DNA from: Prorocentrum cordatum
Taxonomy: Eukaryota; Sar; Dinophyceae; Prorocentrales; Prorocentraceae
Reading direction: 5' to 3'
NCBI GenBank assembly: GCA_963575745.1
Contig: CAUYUJ010005746.1
Coordinates: 1 to 58,862, forward strand
DNA length: 58,862 nt
Below are positions 1 through 10,700 of this stretch, piece by piece; position 1 is the stretch's first letter, and the number at the start of each line of letters is the position of its first letter. Under the pieces are notes generated by a model. It saw only the letters and a program-made list of their open reading frames with translations, did not search any database and was not told the DNA's origin. The position numbers and the translations under genes are program-made.

Positions 1-1
1 C

Positions 2-187
2 CAGAAGGCCAACCGAGCCAAGCTGGAGGCGGCCCTGCTAGGCCGCAGAGCTACACGTTCAGTCTCTCCTCGACGGCACACGGACAGTGGACAGGCGGGG
101 GCCAAAGTCCTACGAGCCGACCGAGAGGGTGGAGGAGCCCTGGGCGCAATGCAAGAGAAGTGGCAAACCGTGAGGCAGCAGAGGTAG
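2..187 (+). CDS. C-terminal tail of an unrecognised ORF, cut by window start
   Basis: An open frame enters from the window edge and stops at TAG 185-187. It is rich in Arg, Ala and Gln and ends in a basic QQR tail. No domain is recognised. It lies in front of the LINE fragment and could be the end of an upstream LINE ORF or chance coding. The stretch 188-314 shows nothing further. Confidence 0.2.
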   Translation, partial: QKANRAKLEAALLGRRATRSVSPRRHTDSGQAGAKVLRADREGGGALGAMQEKWQTVRQQR

Positions 188-314
188 CGGCAGCCAGAGC
201 TGCCGCCGAGGACAGCGACCATGCCGCCTTGCAGTCGCCTGCGAGTGTTGCCCAGGCTATTGCTTTTCCGCCAGCCAGCGCATCACCAGCGAGCCCAGTT
301 TTTCGCTAAAGGCC

Positions 315-1028
315 GTGTCAGAAGCGTCTCGGCCTTCGAATTTAACATCTCCCATCCATCCAGGTTTTCCCCCCCGCCTGCATGAATATTCTCCATCACG
401 ACAAGAAAAGCAGTGTGCCCCATGTATGGAGCACGACAACAGAGAGCATGTGACCGCATCAGTGCAGGGTATCTCGGTTTCTCCCATCCCACACTACTCG
501 GACACTGCATCTCTCTTGGAACGGAAATGGCCAGTGCAGCTCTCGACAGACATCCTGAGTTGGGCCCAATATTGGCACTCGTCTACTATTCAGGCTTTTG
601 CCAATATCATACCCCTTCCCATGGGCATGCCCATCGAGGAAATTCAAGTTTACACAGATGCCACAGCAGGGGGCTATCGTTATGAAGGCAACAGGTGTCA
701 ACCGGCTTGGGCTTTCTGCGTACTTGCACTCACTGCCATGGGGGTTTCTCTGATAGGACATCTTGCAGGGCCACTCAGAGGCTGGGACGCTTCGGACACC
801 TGTGAGTCTCTACGAGCAGAGCTGGAGGCGGCCATTTGGGCCAGCGCCTGGCTGCTGCAAGCGCCCGTGCATCTGCGCCAGGCCACAGCCAGCTTTCACA
901 CTGACAACATGGACGTGCTCAGAGTATACAGGGGAGGATACGTGCAGGGCACCCTCCAACCAGTCAAACGTCTCCTGGATTGTCTCATCCAGGCCATACG
1001 AATGTGCGTGCACAATGTCGTTTTTTGA
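315..1028 (+). pseudogene. LINE fragment: RNase H domain (first part, frameshifted)
   Basis: This encodes the main part of a canonical-order RNase H domain of a non-LTR retrotransposon. Visible motifs are VYTDATAGG (first catalytic Asp, about residue 115), LRAELEAA (catalytic Glu, about residue 167) and HTDN (second Asp, about residue 196). The frame ends at TGA 1026-1028 inside a run of six T (1021-1026). The missing end of the domain (HVHGHAAHPWNECVDTLA) continues immediately in the next forward frame, so one extra or missing T separates the two parts. RNase H removes the RNA strand of the RNA-DNA hybrid during retrotransposition. The start is uncertain because the ATG at 315 lies in a non-conserved leader. 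Confidence 0.7.
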
Positions 1029-2853
1029 GCATGTGCATGGACACGCAGCACACCCTTGGAACGAGTGCGTCGACACACTTGCGCGTCTCTACGCCATGGA
1101 TATACTCCCTGAGTTCTTTGACCCAGTCTGGAGGCACCTCAACTCCCAGGAAGAACACGACAAGGCACTACCATGGATTTGGTTGGCATACGCTGATCCG
1201 ACTACGCAGGAGGCTTACCCGCCCCACTACGGACAGCATCTACCCACCCCCCAGGCTCCCACTACGGGCTTCACGGACATCATCCCGGCCCCCGAGAAGG
1301 TTCCCAAAGGCCTCAAAACCTTCGCGCTTGGGTGGTGTGCTATTGCCAACGTGCTCTCCCTGGACTCCCGTGCGTACAAGGCCCACAAAGGGAGCCCCGA
1401 CAGATACCAAGGTTTCAATGCCACTGGCCGAATGATGCAGCTCGCGGGTCAATTCGCACAGAAGCCTTACTTCCTGGTAGGTACCGTGGAGACGCGTCTT
1501 CGTCGCACGGGCACCTCCGAGCTAGGCCAATTCTACCTGTTGCACTCACAGACCTCCGACGCCGGAGGAGAGGGTTGCACACGATGGGTCAACACACATT
1601 GGGAATATCAACCAGGTCTTACAGTGCAGCCTTCTCACCTACAGGTACTGCATGCAGAGCCTACAGTGCTCATTGTGGCCGTGCGGGCCCCAAGTATGTC
1701 GCTCTGTGTATGTGTGGCGCATGCTCCGCACTCCCGCCGCCCCCCAACGGACATCGACAGTTGGTGGTCTCGGCTGCGACACTACATACAACAACACAAA
1801 GGGGACTCTGAACACTTGGTCACGCTAGTGGATGCCAACGCCGCTCTGGGATCCCAAACGGACGCTCACGTGGGCCCCATATATGCCGAAAAGCAGAACA
1901 TACCAGGGAAGCACTTTCATGACTTCCTCAAGGTTACCTCTCAATGGGCCCCATCGACCTTCTACGAGGACCCCTCAGGCTCAGCGGCTACCTGGACAGC
2001 TCCAGGGGCCAAAACAACAACCCACCGCAGGGACTACGTGGCGATGTCAATGGACGTTGCAGTGCCAGCACAGGGGGTCGACCACGACATCGATCTCACC
2101 GTATCACAGCCAGATCACAACGTGGCAGCTGCGCGCCTTTTGTTTCCAACCTCCGAGTTCATGCCGGAGGCGCCCAGGCCCTACAAAGTCAAGCACGATC
2201 CGACTCTTTACACGGATCCGACCTCGGCCAAGATATTCCAGCACATGCTCATGCAGTTCCGCCCCCCGCCATTCAGTGTGCACAGCACAGACCATACTAA
2301 GGCGTGTGAAGTCCACGTACGACAGTGTATGAGCACGGCATTTCCTATACGAGAGACAGCTACAGGGAGACAACCAAGGCAATCCTGGATCAGCATCGAC
2401 ACTCTGAGCCTTCAGGACGAAAAAAGTATATACTTACGCCTCTCCCGCAAGATCCGCCTCTGGGCCAATCGCAACATGCTGCGTGTTATTTTCTTTGCTT
2501 GGCAGTGGGCAATTGCATCCATCAGCTTCGAGGCTGACGACACACCAGCCACTGGCCGCTTCCCTAGCATGCCCGCCTTAGTTTGCCAGGTTCGTTCCCT
2601 ACACAGTCAATGCCTGCTACTTCCGCAGGCCACAGCGTCGTTACTAAGGAGACAAGCCGACATTAGGGAACGACACTCAGGGAAGGGATCAGGAGGACAA
2701 GGATTGGGACGACCCAGGATGTTGGCGCAATGGGGGCATCAAGGGGTTGCCGCTGATAATTCCCTTCCCATTGTTGTGCTGAACAGATCCAGCCAAGCGG
2801 TGCCTCATGATTTCCATCTCATTTATGTGCCAAAGAGCTCTCAAGTTAGGTGA
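1015..2853 (+). pseudogene. LINE fragment: end of RNase H plus EEP endonuclease, 3' truncated
   Basis: This frame continues the RNase H end and then encodes an endonuclease/exonuclease/phosphatase (APE-like) domain of the type that nicks target DNA for LINE insertion. Signs in order are GTVETRL (catalytic Glu region), LVDANAALG (D-x-N), HRRDYVAM, and the terminal SQPDHNVAAARL (Asp-His). A linker with SLQDEKSIYLRLSRKIR follows, as in LINE ORFs between endonuclease and reverse transcriptase. No reverse transcriptase follows. From about 2746 the frame reads into satellite DNA, so its last ~35 residues are not LINE protein. The order RNase H then endonuclease is unusual, because RNase H normally follows the reverse transcriptase. 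The copy is dead. Confidence 0.7.
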
Positions 2854-3760
2854 AGAAATGCACCGTCATTTCGAAGATAAATCGGTCCAATGCGAATAGT
2901 TTTGCGACCTAGTTCGAGTCGCAGACTGAGTTCAGAGCTCTGGATGCTCCAGACGAACGCGCCTGTGATTCTGAATCGATTGTGTGTGCGCACAAGCTCT
3001 GTAGCTATGCTAAAGCTCGAGCTAAGTACAGAACACCGACAGCGCCTGTTTAGAGAACTCGAAGAATACAAATGGTTTCGCGGACCTGGCTCGAGTAGCA
3101 GACCTAGTTCAGACCTCTCGATGCAACAGACAAGCGCGCCTGATGATTCTGAATCGGTTTCTGTGAGTACCAGCTCTGAAGCGTTTCAGTCCGAGCTAAG
3201 TACTGGAAGCCAACAGCACCTGTCAAGGTGACTCCAGGAATACGAAAAGCTTCGCGGACCTAGCTCGAGTAAGACCGAGTTCAGACCTCTAGATGTAACT
3301 GACGAACGCGCCCGATGATTCGGAATCGGTTACGTATGCGCATCAGCTCTGTAGCTCCTCTACAGCTCGAATTAAACACCAAAAACCGACAGTATCCGCC
3401 AACAAAATTCGTAGAATACGAATAGTTTCGCGACCTAGCTCGAGTAGTAGACCGAGTTCAGACCCCTAGATGCTAGAGACAGACGCGCCCGATGATTACG
3501 AATCGGTTTCCGTAAATACCAGGTCTGTAGCTCTCCTACAGCCCGAGTTATGTACAGAAAACCATCAGCACCTGTCAAGATGACTCGAATAATCAAATGT
3601 TTCGCGAACCTAGCTCGAGTAGCAGCCCCAGTTCAGACCTCTAGATGCAACTGACGAACGCGCCTGATGATTCTGAATCGGTTTCTGTAAGTATCAGCCC
3701 TGTAGCTGCTCTACAGCTCGAGTTAAGTACAAAAAACCGTTAACGCGTGTCAAGATGACT
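2746..3760 (+). repeat. ~175-bp degenerate satellite array, forward orientation
   Basis: This holds about five tandem degenerate monomers. The anchor CGCGGACCTAGCTCGAGTAG recurs near 3079, 3253, 3429 and 3603, a period of 174-176 bp. Each monomer carries AGACCGAGTTCAGACCTCT, then GACGAACGCGCCTGATGATT, then a CTCTGTAGCT...ACAGCTCGAG inverted motif, then AAGTACAGAAAACCGACAGC. No coding sense is seen. It abuts and truncates the LINE fragment upstream. Confidence 0.85.
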
Positions 3761-4004
3761 CGAAACTGCCGATCCCGCCGCAACGCTTTTTGGCAGTATA
3801 AGGTACCCGATCGAGCTGAGATCAAGATGGCGAGCGGGAATAATATCGAATATGGTGGGAAAAATACTAGAGCTCTAACGAATGGTTGAATTTCGAGAAC
3901 AAAATTTTCAACCGACCAAAAGTCACCAAAAGGTCCGTCGAGATTTTTCTTGCCAACTAGCTCTCCAGCGCCCCGGAATTACTCTTAAGCTTCCAGCAAC
4001 TAGC
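3760..4004 (-). repeat. Dispersed block C (GGCGGGATCGGC / GGGTACC block), reverse
   Basis: This is a ~240-bp dispersed block. Read on the minus strand it runs from AATTCCGGGGCGCTGGAGAG through ATTTTTCCCACCATATTCGA and CTCGATCGGGTACC to GGCGGGATCGGC. Relatives lie at 15880-16130, 17760-18010, 18975-19195, 25490-25720 and 37182-37370 in forward sense, and at 21340-21500 and 22800-23010 in reverse. It regularly sits between a stem-loop unit and the 175-bp satellite, so the three form a composite. Confidence 0.75.
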
Positions 4005-4087
4005 TAAGGGAAGCTCTACGAGTTACTATTCGTTCGCTGCTAATTCTTTGGACATAATATATGGTCAGGAAGCTCCACGAGTCCCCC

Positions 4088-4117
4088 GGCGGTAAGAAAG
4101 GTTGACGGTTTACCGCC
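4088..4117 (+). repeat. Stem-loop repeat, AA/TT arm type
   Basis: Arms GGCGGTAA and TTACCGCC enclose a loop with AAGGTTGACGG. The outer CCGG is lost on the right side. Confidence 0.75.
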
Positions 4118-4203
4118 AAGGACGAGCCGAGAAACTCGAAAAATTACGCTTTTCGTTTTAACCCAAGATACGTTCGTGCAAGTCTTTTGATAGTAACTGG
4201 GAT

Positions 4204-4236
4204 CCGGCGGTAAACCGTCAACCAGGTAACCGCCGG
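4204..4236 (-). repeat. Stem-loop repeat, one arm mismatch
   Basis: Arms are CCGGCGGTAA and GTAACCGCCGG. The loop ACCGTCAACCAGG is in the inverse sense relative to the copy just upstream. Confidence 0.75.
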
Positions 4237-4469
4237 GAGCCTCGTAGAGCTCTTCTCTCGCGCGGCGCTGCTCAGAACACACAGAAAAAGCTTTCTCAAG
4301 CGTGAAGAAGAGAGCTCGAAAAATACGTTTTTTTCCGTTGTCATCCAACGTCGGCCCCCTTGATAGTAACATTGCATCTACGGACCTGAGAAGTGGACTG
4401 GCAGACACACGTGAGAAAGGTATGTTTCCCGCTGGTTTCTGTGCGAGAGAGCTCTCAAGCTCATCTACA

Positions 4470-4970
4470 GCTCGAGTTAAGTGAAATATTTCACCATCAG
4501 TTCGAAAAAAAACGGTTGCATACGGATAGTTTTGCGGACGAGTAGCAGACTCTGGTCAGAGCTCTAGATGCTTCAGCCGAACGCCCCTGATGATTCTGAA
4601 TCGAGTTCTGTGGTAACCAACTAGCTAGCTCAACTACAGCTCGAGTGAAGTACAGAAAACCGACAGCGCGTGTAAAGAGAACTTCAGAAATACGAATAGT
4701 GTCGCGGACCTAGCTCGAGTAGCAGACCGAGTTCAAACCTCTCGATGCAATAGACGAACGCGTCTGGTGATACTGACTACAAATAGTTTTGAGGACCTAG
4801 CTCGAGTAGCAGACCGAGTTCAGACCTCTGAATGCAACAGACGAACGCGCCTGATGATTCTGGATCGGTTTCTGTAAGTAGCGGCTCTCTAGCTTTTCTA
4901 CATCTCGAGTTAAATACAGAAAACAGTGAACGCGTGTCAAGATGACTCGGAACACAGTCGGTTCCCTCAA
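4470..4970 (+). repeat. ~175-bp satellite array, forward
   Basis: About three diverged monomers with the same GACGAACGCG...GATGATTCTGAATCGG and CAGCTCGAGT...ACAGAAAACCGACAGC landmarks as the array at 2746-3760. It is followed at 4970-5085 by a reverse block B (TGATAGTAGTATTGCAGCTA, CCTGAGAATT). Confidence 0.8.
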
Positions 4971-5085
4971 GTGTTTTGATAGTAGTATTGCAGCTACGGA
5001 CCTGAGAATTGAACTGGCAGACGCGGCATAACCCACTACACGTGAGAAAAATCTGGTTTCTCAAAATGAATGGTCAAACTGGGAG

Positions 5086-5110
5086 CCGGCGGTAAACCGT
5101 CAACCAGGCT
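5086..5110 (-). repeat. Left half of an occupied stem-loop
   Basis: Only the arm CCGGCGGTAA and the loop are present, ending in TCAACCAGGCT (5100-5110). The other half (loop end plus ACCGCCGG) is at 13460-13478. Everything between is an insertion. Confidence 0.85.
5100..5110. other. 11-bp target-site duplication, 3' side of the retroposed cDNA
   Basis: TCAACCAGGCT is identical to 13460-13470. On the minus strand it directly follows the A-tract that ends the inserted cDNA. The last base could belong either to the duplication or to the tract. Confidence 0.85.
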
Positions 5111-5555
5111 TTTTTTTGCGTCTTTGCTGGGACCATCTTGGCCACTGAGGCCAGGTCCAACGAAGTCTCAGGCGAAGCGAAGCCTCAAAATTGTCAAGCA
5201 AGCAGTCCGCCCTCATAGAGAAACAGAAGCATGCATGACCAAAGACGTTCGCACAACCTGTAGGAGAACATCGCAGATGCGCTCCGCCGCTGAAGGCTCG
5301 TACAACCCTACAACAGTGAGAACACTGAAAAGGCAAAACTAAAACTACGACAAGAGAGCCAGGATACCTGGCCAAGAACTGAACATGCACACACTGAATT
5401 ATTAAAGCTCAAACAATGCACAGAAGGACCACACGAGGCAATCACAAACAACAATCAAAATACCACGCGAGGCAATCACAATCATCAATCCAATACAATA
5501 CAGCGTACAATACACAGAGAGGTAATGTATGCAGACAATCATGTTCAAAGCTGCC
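5111..5555 (-). other. 3' untranslated part of the retroposed cDNA
   Basis: This region follows the stop codon on the minus strand and holds no convincing ORF. It contains a short direct repeat (TGTGATTGCCTCGYGTGGT, twice, around 5425-5480) and ends at the A-tract next to the target duplication. Confidence 0.5.
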
Positions 5556-6355
5556 CTATCGTTTGCCTTTGCCTCTGCCTTTGCGGCTACCTCTAGAGCT
5601 CCCACCGTTATCGGGGGAAACTCGAATGGTTTGGGAATATTCGGGAACCAACTTTTGATGTCCAGTCTTGGCTATCACATCCGAAGCGACACGGACAGAC
5701 GACGACCCCGACGGAGAGGCGATTCGTCCACGTGGCGACGTAATTCTGAGCTCTTGGGGCTCCCACATTTGCTGTAGTCTCCGGGTGTCTGCTTCGAGTC
5801 TCCGCGGGTCTGCGCGACTGGCACTCTCGAAGAGTCCGTCTGGAACAAATCTGAAACAATCGACAATGTACCCTGGAGCTTTAAACCTGGCCTCCTCGGC
5901 ACGGCTCATTTTCCCCGTCACGAAACGGTGAGATTTGAGACAATCCAAAAGTTCTCCCAGAAACGACTGAACATGATCCGTGAGGTTGAACAAAGTATGG
6001 AACCAAAATGATACATGATGTTTTGGGATGGTCATTGGCTCTGTCATGAGGTCTACGAAGAATTCAGGCCCCTGGATTAAATACTGCAGCGCAATCTGGC
6101 CAGTGAACCCCTTCTGGGCAGTGCTCCTGTCAATCCATGTTTTGACGGCGTCCTGGAAAGTGAGCTGAGCTTGCACACAGGCGTCCTTCAAAGTGAACTG
6201 AGTATGCACGCCAGCATCCATTGAAGTGAACTGAGTTTTCACACAGGCGTCCTCGCAAGTGAACTGAGTTTGCACGCCGGCACCCATTGTAGACACTCGA
6301 ATGCTTTGAGAATGCACTTGGACCTCAGCATCAATTGAGGACACTCGAATGCTCT
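5556..6355 (-). pseudogene. 3' part of the retroposed ORF, split by copia
   Basis: Unrecognised protein. This part begins in mid-codon at 6355 and stops at TAG (5558-5556). The first ~90 residues are degenerate 13-14-residue repeats of the form DAxVxTQFT / IDAEVQV, continuing the IDAGVQV repeats of the 5' part at 12743-13106. A globular-looking segment follows (FTGQIALQYLIQGPEFFVDL, then HHVSFWFHTLFNLTDHVQSF and SRAEEARFKAPGYIVD). The end is basic (SRGSRKGRGKGKR), which suggests nucleic-acid binding or nuclear location. The frame across the copia site is kept, so the gene was intact when copia entered. No function is claimed. Confidence 0.6.
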
Positions 6356-6360
6356 GAAAG
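6356..6360. other. 5-bp target-site duplication of copia (left)
   Basis: GAAAG, identical to 12743-12747. Confidence 0.9.
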
Positions 6361-6415
6361 TGTTGATGGTTTTTACTTGGACCAAGGGGCTACAGATTAG
6401 CATGTACAGTCAACA
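6361..6415 (-). repeat. 3' LTR of copia (55 bp)
   Basis: Differs from the 5' LTR (12688-12742) at one position (ACAGATTAG versus ACATATTAG). It has 6-bp inverted ends TGTTGA/TCAACA. The length is far below the usual 100 bp to several kb. The internal side has only a weak purine tract (TTGGAGGCG). Confidence 0.9.
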
Positions 6416-6632
6416 CGCCTCCAAGATGCAGGCGAGCGCATCGCCTTGCATCTTCTCTGTACTGCGGCTCGAGCCTCCATCTGAAGGCTCAAGCTCAAGC
6501 CAAAGCGGGCGTCCCCGCCGTGGCTCCCGCGCGCCCGCGCCCGACGCGCGCCCTCGGCTCAAAGGAGCGGCCTCTGGCCGCGCCCTCACCCGTCTTGGGT
6601 GGCCCTCAAAGGGTCTTGCATTCGGCTCGGAC

Positions 6633-7735
6633 CTACCCCGTGCTGCTGAGAAGCGCGCCTAGGTGCGAGCCTAGACTCGCATCCGAGCGAAACGCTCGGA
6701 TAGGCACCCTGCCTGGAACCAGCCGCGCGGCCCACGCCGCTGCAGCCAGCCCCTCACTGCTGGCCATGTGCTGGCCGCCGTCCCTCGACAGACGGACGAT
6801 GAGGTCCGCCTTCAAGCCGCTCACTGGCAGCTTCCGCCACCTGAGCTCCTCCTTGAGCTCTGCCACGGTGGCCTCAGCCAGCATCTTCCCGAAGTACTCC
6901 GAACCGAGGTCTCGCCCTTCGGCGACCCGCTCAGGCGCAGCTATCGCCGCTGCCCGAGAAACGACATGCCCCTCAGGCGCGTCCTTCGACGCCGCCTCGG
7001 GCCCCGCCGTGCCGTCGGCCTGCGGGGCAGCCCTCGCCGCTCCCGCTGGTGGGGCAGCACTCGCCGCCCCAGATGAGAAGAGCTGCACCGCTCCTCTCGT
7101 GCACACAACTGCGCCCTTGACCGCGAGCACCAGCACGATGATGAACACGATCATGGCGAGAACGATCGAGCCGATGTTCGACTCGACCTCGTCGTCAGCG
7201 GCCGTGGAGCACTGCTTGTCTCCGTACTCGGCCGCCTCCGTGAAAGTGACGCCCACGCCCGCGGCGAGCCCCTTGGTCAGAAGCCGCAGGTTGGACATCT
7301 CCAGCAACTTGAGCACCCGCTTGCCGTCCAGATGCTTGGTCCCCAAGTCGCTCCTGTTGCTCTCCGTGTCGACTCGCCCGAGCTGTAGCTCGCCGAGCCT
7401 GACTCGTTCCTGCACCCACAGGTCTCGTATCTGTAGATGCCGTACTTTGCCACTGCCGATCCGCGTCGCGATCGCCCTGCCTGCATTCGAGTCGCTGTGA
7501 ACCTTCGACGCGACCTCGATGCCACACTGCTGGTAGAACTGCCGCATCATGATCGCACTCGCCGCGCCTCGGCCGATGGCGTAGAACTCGGCCTCTCCGC
7601 TGCTGAGCGCGACGACGGGCTGCGACGCCACCTGGGTCTCCAGGAGGTGGCTGCCAAAGAAGCCGTACACGGAGCTGGTCGATTTCCTCGTGATCTCATC
7701 CTCTGCCCAGTCCGAGTCCGTCTCGTAGAGAACCC
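6633..7735 (-). CDS. Copia RNase H with C-terminal membrane segment and SAP domain
   Basis: This frame continues the pol ORF after a frameshift near 7720-7735. It begins at LYETDSDWAEDEITRKSTSS, so GTG 7670 is internal rather than a start. The RNase H core shows SSGEAEFYAI (catalytic Glu), HSDSNAGRAIA and KVRHLQIRDLWVQE, which are standard copia motifs. After the usual end of copia pol the protein runs on for about 230 residues: a hydrophobic stretch (IGSIVLAMIVFIIVLVLAVK, one predicted membrane helix), a low-complexity Ala/Pro linker, then TVAELKEELRWRKLPVSGLK..LIVRLS. The last segment fits a SAP domain, a helix-turn-helix DNA-binding fold of chromatin proteins. The stop is at 6633. The extension may serve targeting; that is inference. 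Confidence 0.8.
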
Positions 7736-10700
7736 TCCTTGGGCATCTCCTGCTTCTCGTAGAACCACCCGAGCTCGCGCCGACCGTGGAGATACCGCAC
7801 GCACCGCCTCAGCCTAAGCATGCTGATGACTGTGGGCTTCCCCATGTCCGTGAGGATCACCTTCACCGCGAACTGGATGTCCGGCCTGTCTACCGCCACG
7901 TAGTTGACGAGCCCCGCGACCTGCTGGTAGAGCTTCGCCTCGTCGTGCGGAAGCGGATCCAGCGCCTCCCGGACGCTCTTGCCCGTGGCCTTGCTCCCAG
8001 GCGTGTCCGCCGGCTTGCACTCCGTGAGGCCCAGCAGCTCCACGCACCTCGTCACGTGCTTCGTGTCGCCGATCCAGACGAACCCCTTGCCCGTCCACCT
8101 GATCTTGCGCTTGAGGTATGGGAGCTCGCGAACGCCATCCGGCCCGACACGACCGATGCACTTGACGTCCATGCTCGCCATCAGCTGCTGGTCCAGGACA
8201 TCCAGGGGCTCCTCCTCGCCCTCGGTCAAGATGTCGTCACCGTGGATCGCCGAGGTCATGTCCAAGAGAGGCTCGTGGTACACGCCCGCCGCCACCGCGA
8301 TGCGCGTCCAGTTGTTCTTCTTGAACACCCCGGCCACGTACTCCTGCCAGGCCTGGGCCGCCTTGCGCGTGCCGTACATGGCCTTCCGGAGCTGCCACAC
8401 GTACCCGTCTCTCCTAAGTCCTGGAGGCGGGATGACGACGATCCACTCGTCGAGGTCGGCGTGGAAGAACGCCACGTGGACGTCATGCACCGAGAGATGC
8501 CTCCGACCCTTCTTCGTCGCCGCCAAGGAGACGATCGCCCTGACGATGGCGATCGGCGGCGTGCCCGCGTTGCAGTCCTCTCGGCCGTACGTGTTGATCT
8601 CCATGGCGACGCCTCGGGACCGGACGAAGGGGTTGCCGTCCTTGGTGCGCAGGTCCTCGACCCACTTGAAACGCACCACCTTGCCCCGGCTCTCGGCCAC
8701 GCGGACCTCCTCGAAGACGCCGTGTCGTCGCATCTCCTCGATCTCGGCCTCGCGCCCGCGCCTGGCCAGGTCCCTGGGGAGCTCCTTCCCGCTCCTCGCG
8801 TCGTACACGTGCTTCTCCGTGTCTGGCAGGACCGTGATCGCCGCCGGCTCGACGGGGCTGACCTCGAACATCCCGATCTCCAGCGGCTCGCAGCTCTCGA
8901 TCTCCGTGACCGTCTCGAGCTCCTCGTGGGACTGCTGGTCCAGGCCCTCGTACGTGCAGGGATTGATCTCCACGAAGGCCCCGACTGCGAGCGACCCGAC
9001 TGTGATCGCCGCTGTCTGGCGCGGCCTCTTCGCCGACGCCTCGCCCTGGTCGTCGCGAGGCGCCATGCTGGCATCCCCGGACGATCCTGGTCTGCCGTCT
9101 CCAGCCCCAGCCGCTGGCCCCGGCGCGGCTCCCGCCGCCGCCGGCGTCGGCGCAGCCCCCGCCGCTGCCGACGAGGGCGCGGCCTCCGCCGCTGCCCTGG
9201 CCATCTCTTCCTTGCGCAGCTCGTTCTCGATCCTCTTCCGGCACTCCTCGCTGTGCGATCCCATGCCTGTGACGCACCTCGGGCACATGGGGGTCCAGCC
9301 GTACTTGTCGATCAACGCCCTCGTGATGTACGTCGACCTCAGCCCTGCGCCTCCTGGCCCCGCGGGCGGCGCCGGCCCGACCATCGCTGGTGGCACCAGC
9401 GCCTCCGGGCCCGCAGCCGGTAAGGCCACCGGCGGTGGTGGAGGTGGCGGCATCAGCCGCTGCTGGTTCGGCTCCACCTGGGGCGCTCCCGTCGGCACGA
9501 TGCCGATCTGTGGAGCCCGGTGCATGTCCCACGGCACCCCAGCGAACTTGTCCAGCTCCTCCAGCACGAACCGCTCGCCCTCCGGTCGCCGTCTCACCGT
9601 GCGCACCCTCGTCGTGCGCGTTGGACCCGCCACCAGGTGCTCGTCCGAAACCTCTGTCTTGCCCAGCCACACCGCCGCGTGCCACCGAGGCTGCAGCTTG
9701 GAGGTCGGCGTGGGGTCCCTCGCCCAAACGCACTCCGCGAAGTTGACGAGCTCGCCCCGATACGGCCTCCCCTTGAGCACCTCGTAGGTCGTCTTGCCGT
9801 TGCCGTGCACCGTGAAGCGGTTGAGCTGCCAGCCAGCGTGCCGAATGAGCCAAGGTAGAAGCCCATGCTCGGCTGGAAGCTCCCGCTTGTAGTTGTCGCC
9901 CACCGAGAACAGCAGCGCCCTGATCTGCTTGCCGAGCTCCTCGTTGGCGCGCTCCACTCCACCGACTCCTTGATGGTTAGCCCGCTGAGCTGACTCGATC
10001 ATCGTGGGCGCCTTCCGCTGAGCCTTGATCTCCCTCGCCAGGGCCGTGATCGACGCCTCCTGGTCGTGCTTCAGCACGATGCGATCCAGCCCCCAGTTCT
10101 CAATGGTGGCGACCGCTGTCTTGACCATGTAGGCGTCGGTACCCTTCGGCCCCATGATGCCATGAATAGCTTGGGAGTTCATGTGCACCATGTTGAGGAT
10201 GCTCAGCTGGCCCAGGAAGTAGTAGTCGATCTGGACCTCGTCGCCCGTGCGCTCGTGCCCGGCCTTGTAGTGCGGGTCGTCCGTGAACTTGGATCTGACG
10301 CACACCCAGCACCAGGACCTCGCCGGAATGTGCACCAGCTCGTGCGTCCTCTGCTCGGCCAGGCTTGGCTTCACCGGATCCTTCTTGACTCGAACTGGCA
10401 CGGACTCCTCGAGCACTGCCTGCGCTGCCGGCTCGCTCGCCTCGGCCTGAGCGCGGGTCGCGGCAGCCCCTCCGCCGCCGCCGCCCTGGAGCGCGGCCCT
10501 CGCCGCTGCCCTGGACGCGGCTGATGCGCCGCCGGGCTCGCCTCCTGGCTCCTCGCCCCGCACCGGCATGACGAGCGAGTTCTTGACGCCTTCGCCGTAC
10601 CTGTCCATCTTGAGGTAGAACAAGTCGTTGCGCCTGACCAGCGGCACGGCGTCTGGGTCCGAGAACTCGATCGGCTTCGGGATCATGTAGCTCCCGCTCG

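Larger units (their letters stand above)
4005..4470. repeat. Stem-loop repeat with flanking block B
   Basis: The stretch contains two stem-loops (4088-4117, 4204-4236) and the flanking block recognised by TCAGGTCCGTAG and TACTATCAA (here reverse-complemented at about 4360-4400), plus GAGCTCTTCTCTCGCGCGGC. The same block recurs at 4950-5060, 13480-13660, 14280-14370, 15370-15480, 16440-16520, 17530-17640, 28090-28200 and repeatedly at 31500-35100. Confidence 0.75.

Noticed and set aside
5416-5931. Short forward ORFs opposite the retroposed gene
   Set aside because: Shadow frames; the minus frame shows phase-conserved peptide repeats that continue across the copia site.
7786-9787. Long forward ORFs opposite copia pol (545 and 602 residues)
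   Set aside because: Shadow frames of a GC-rich gene; the minus strand carries all domain motifs.
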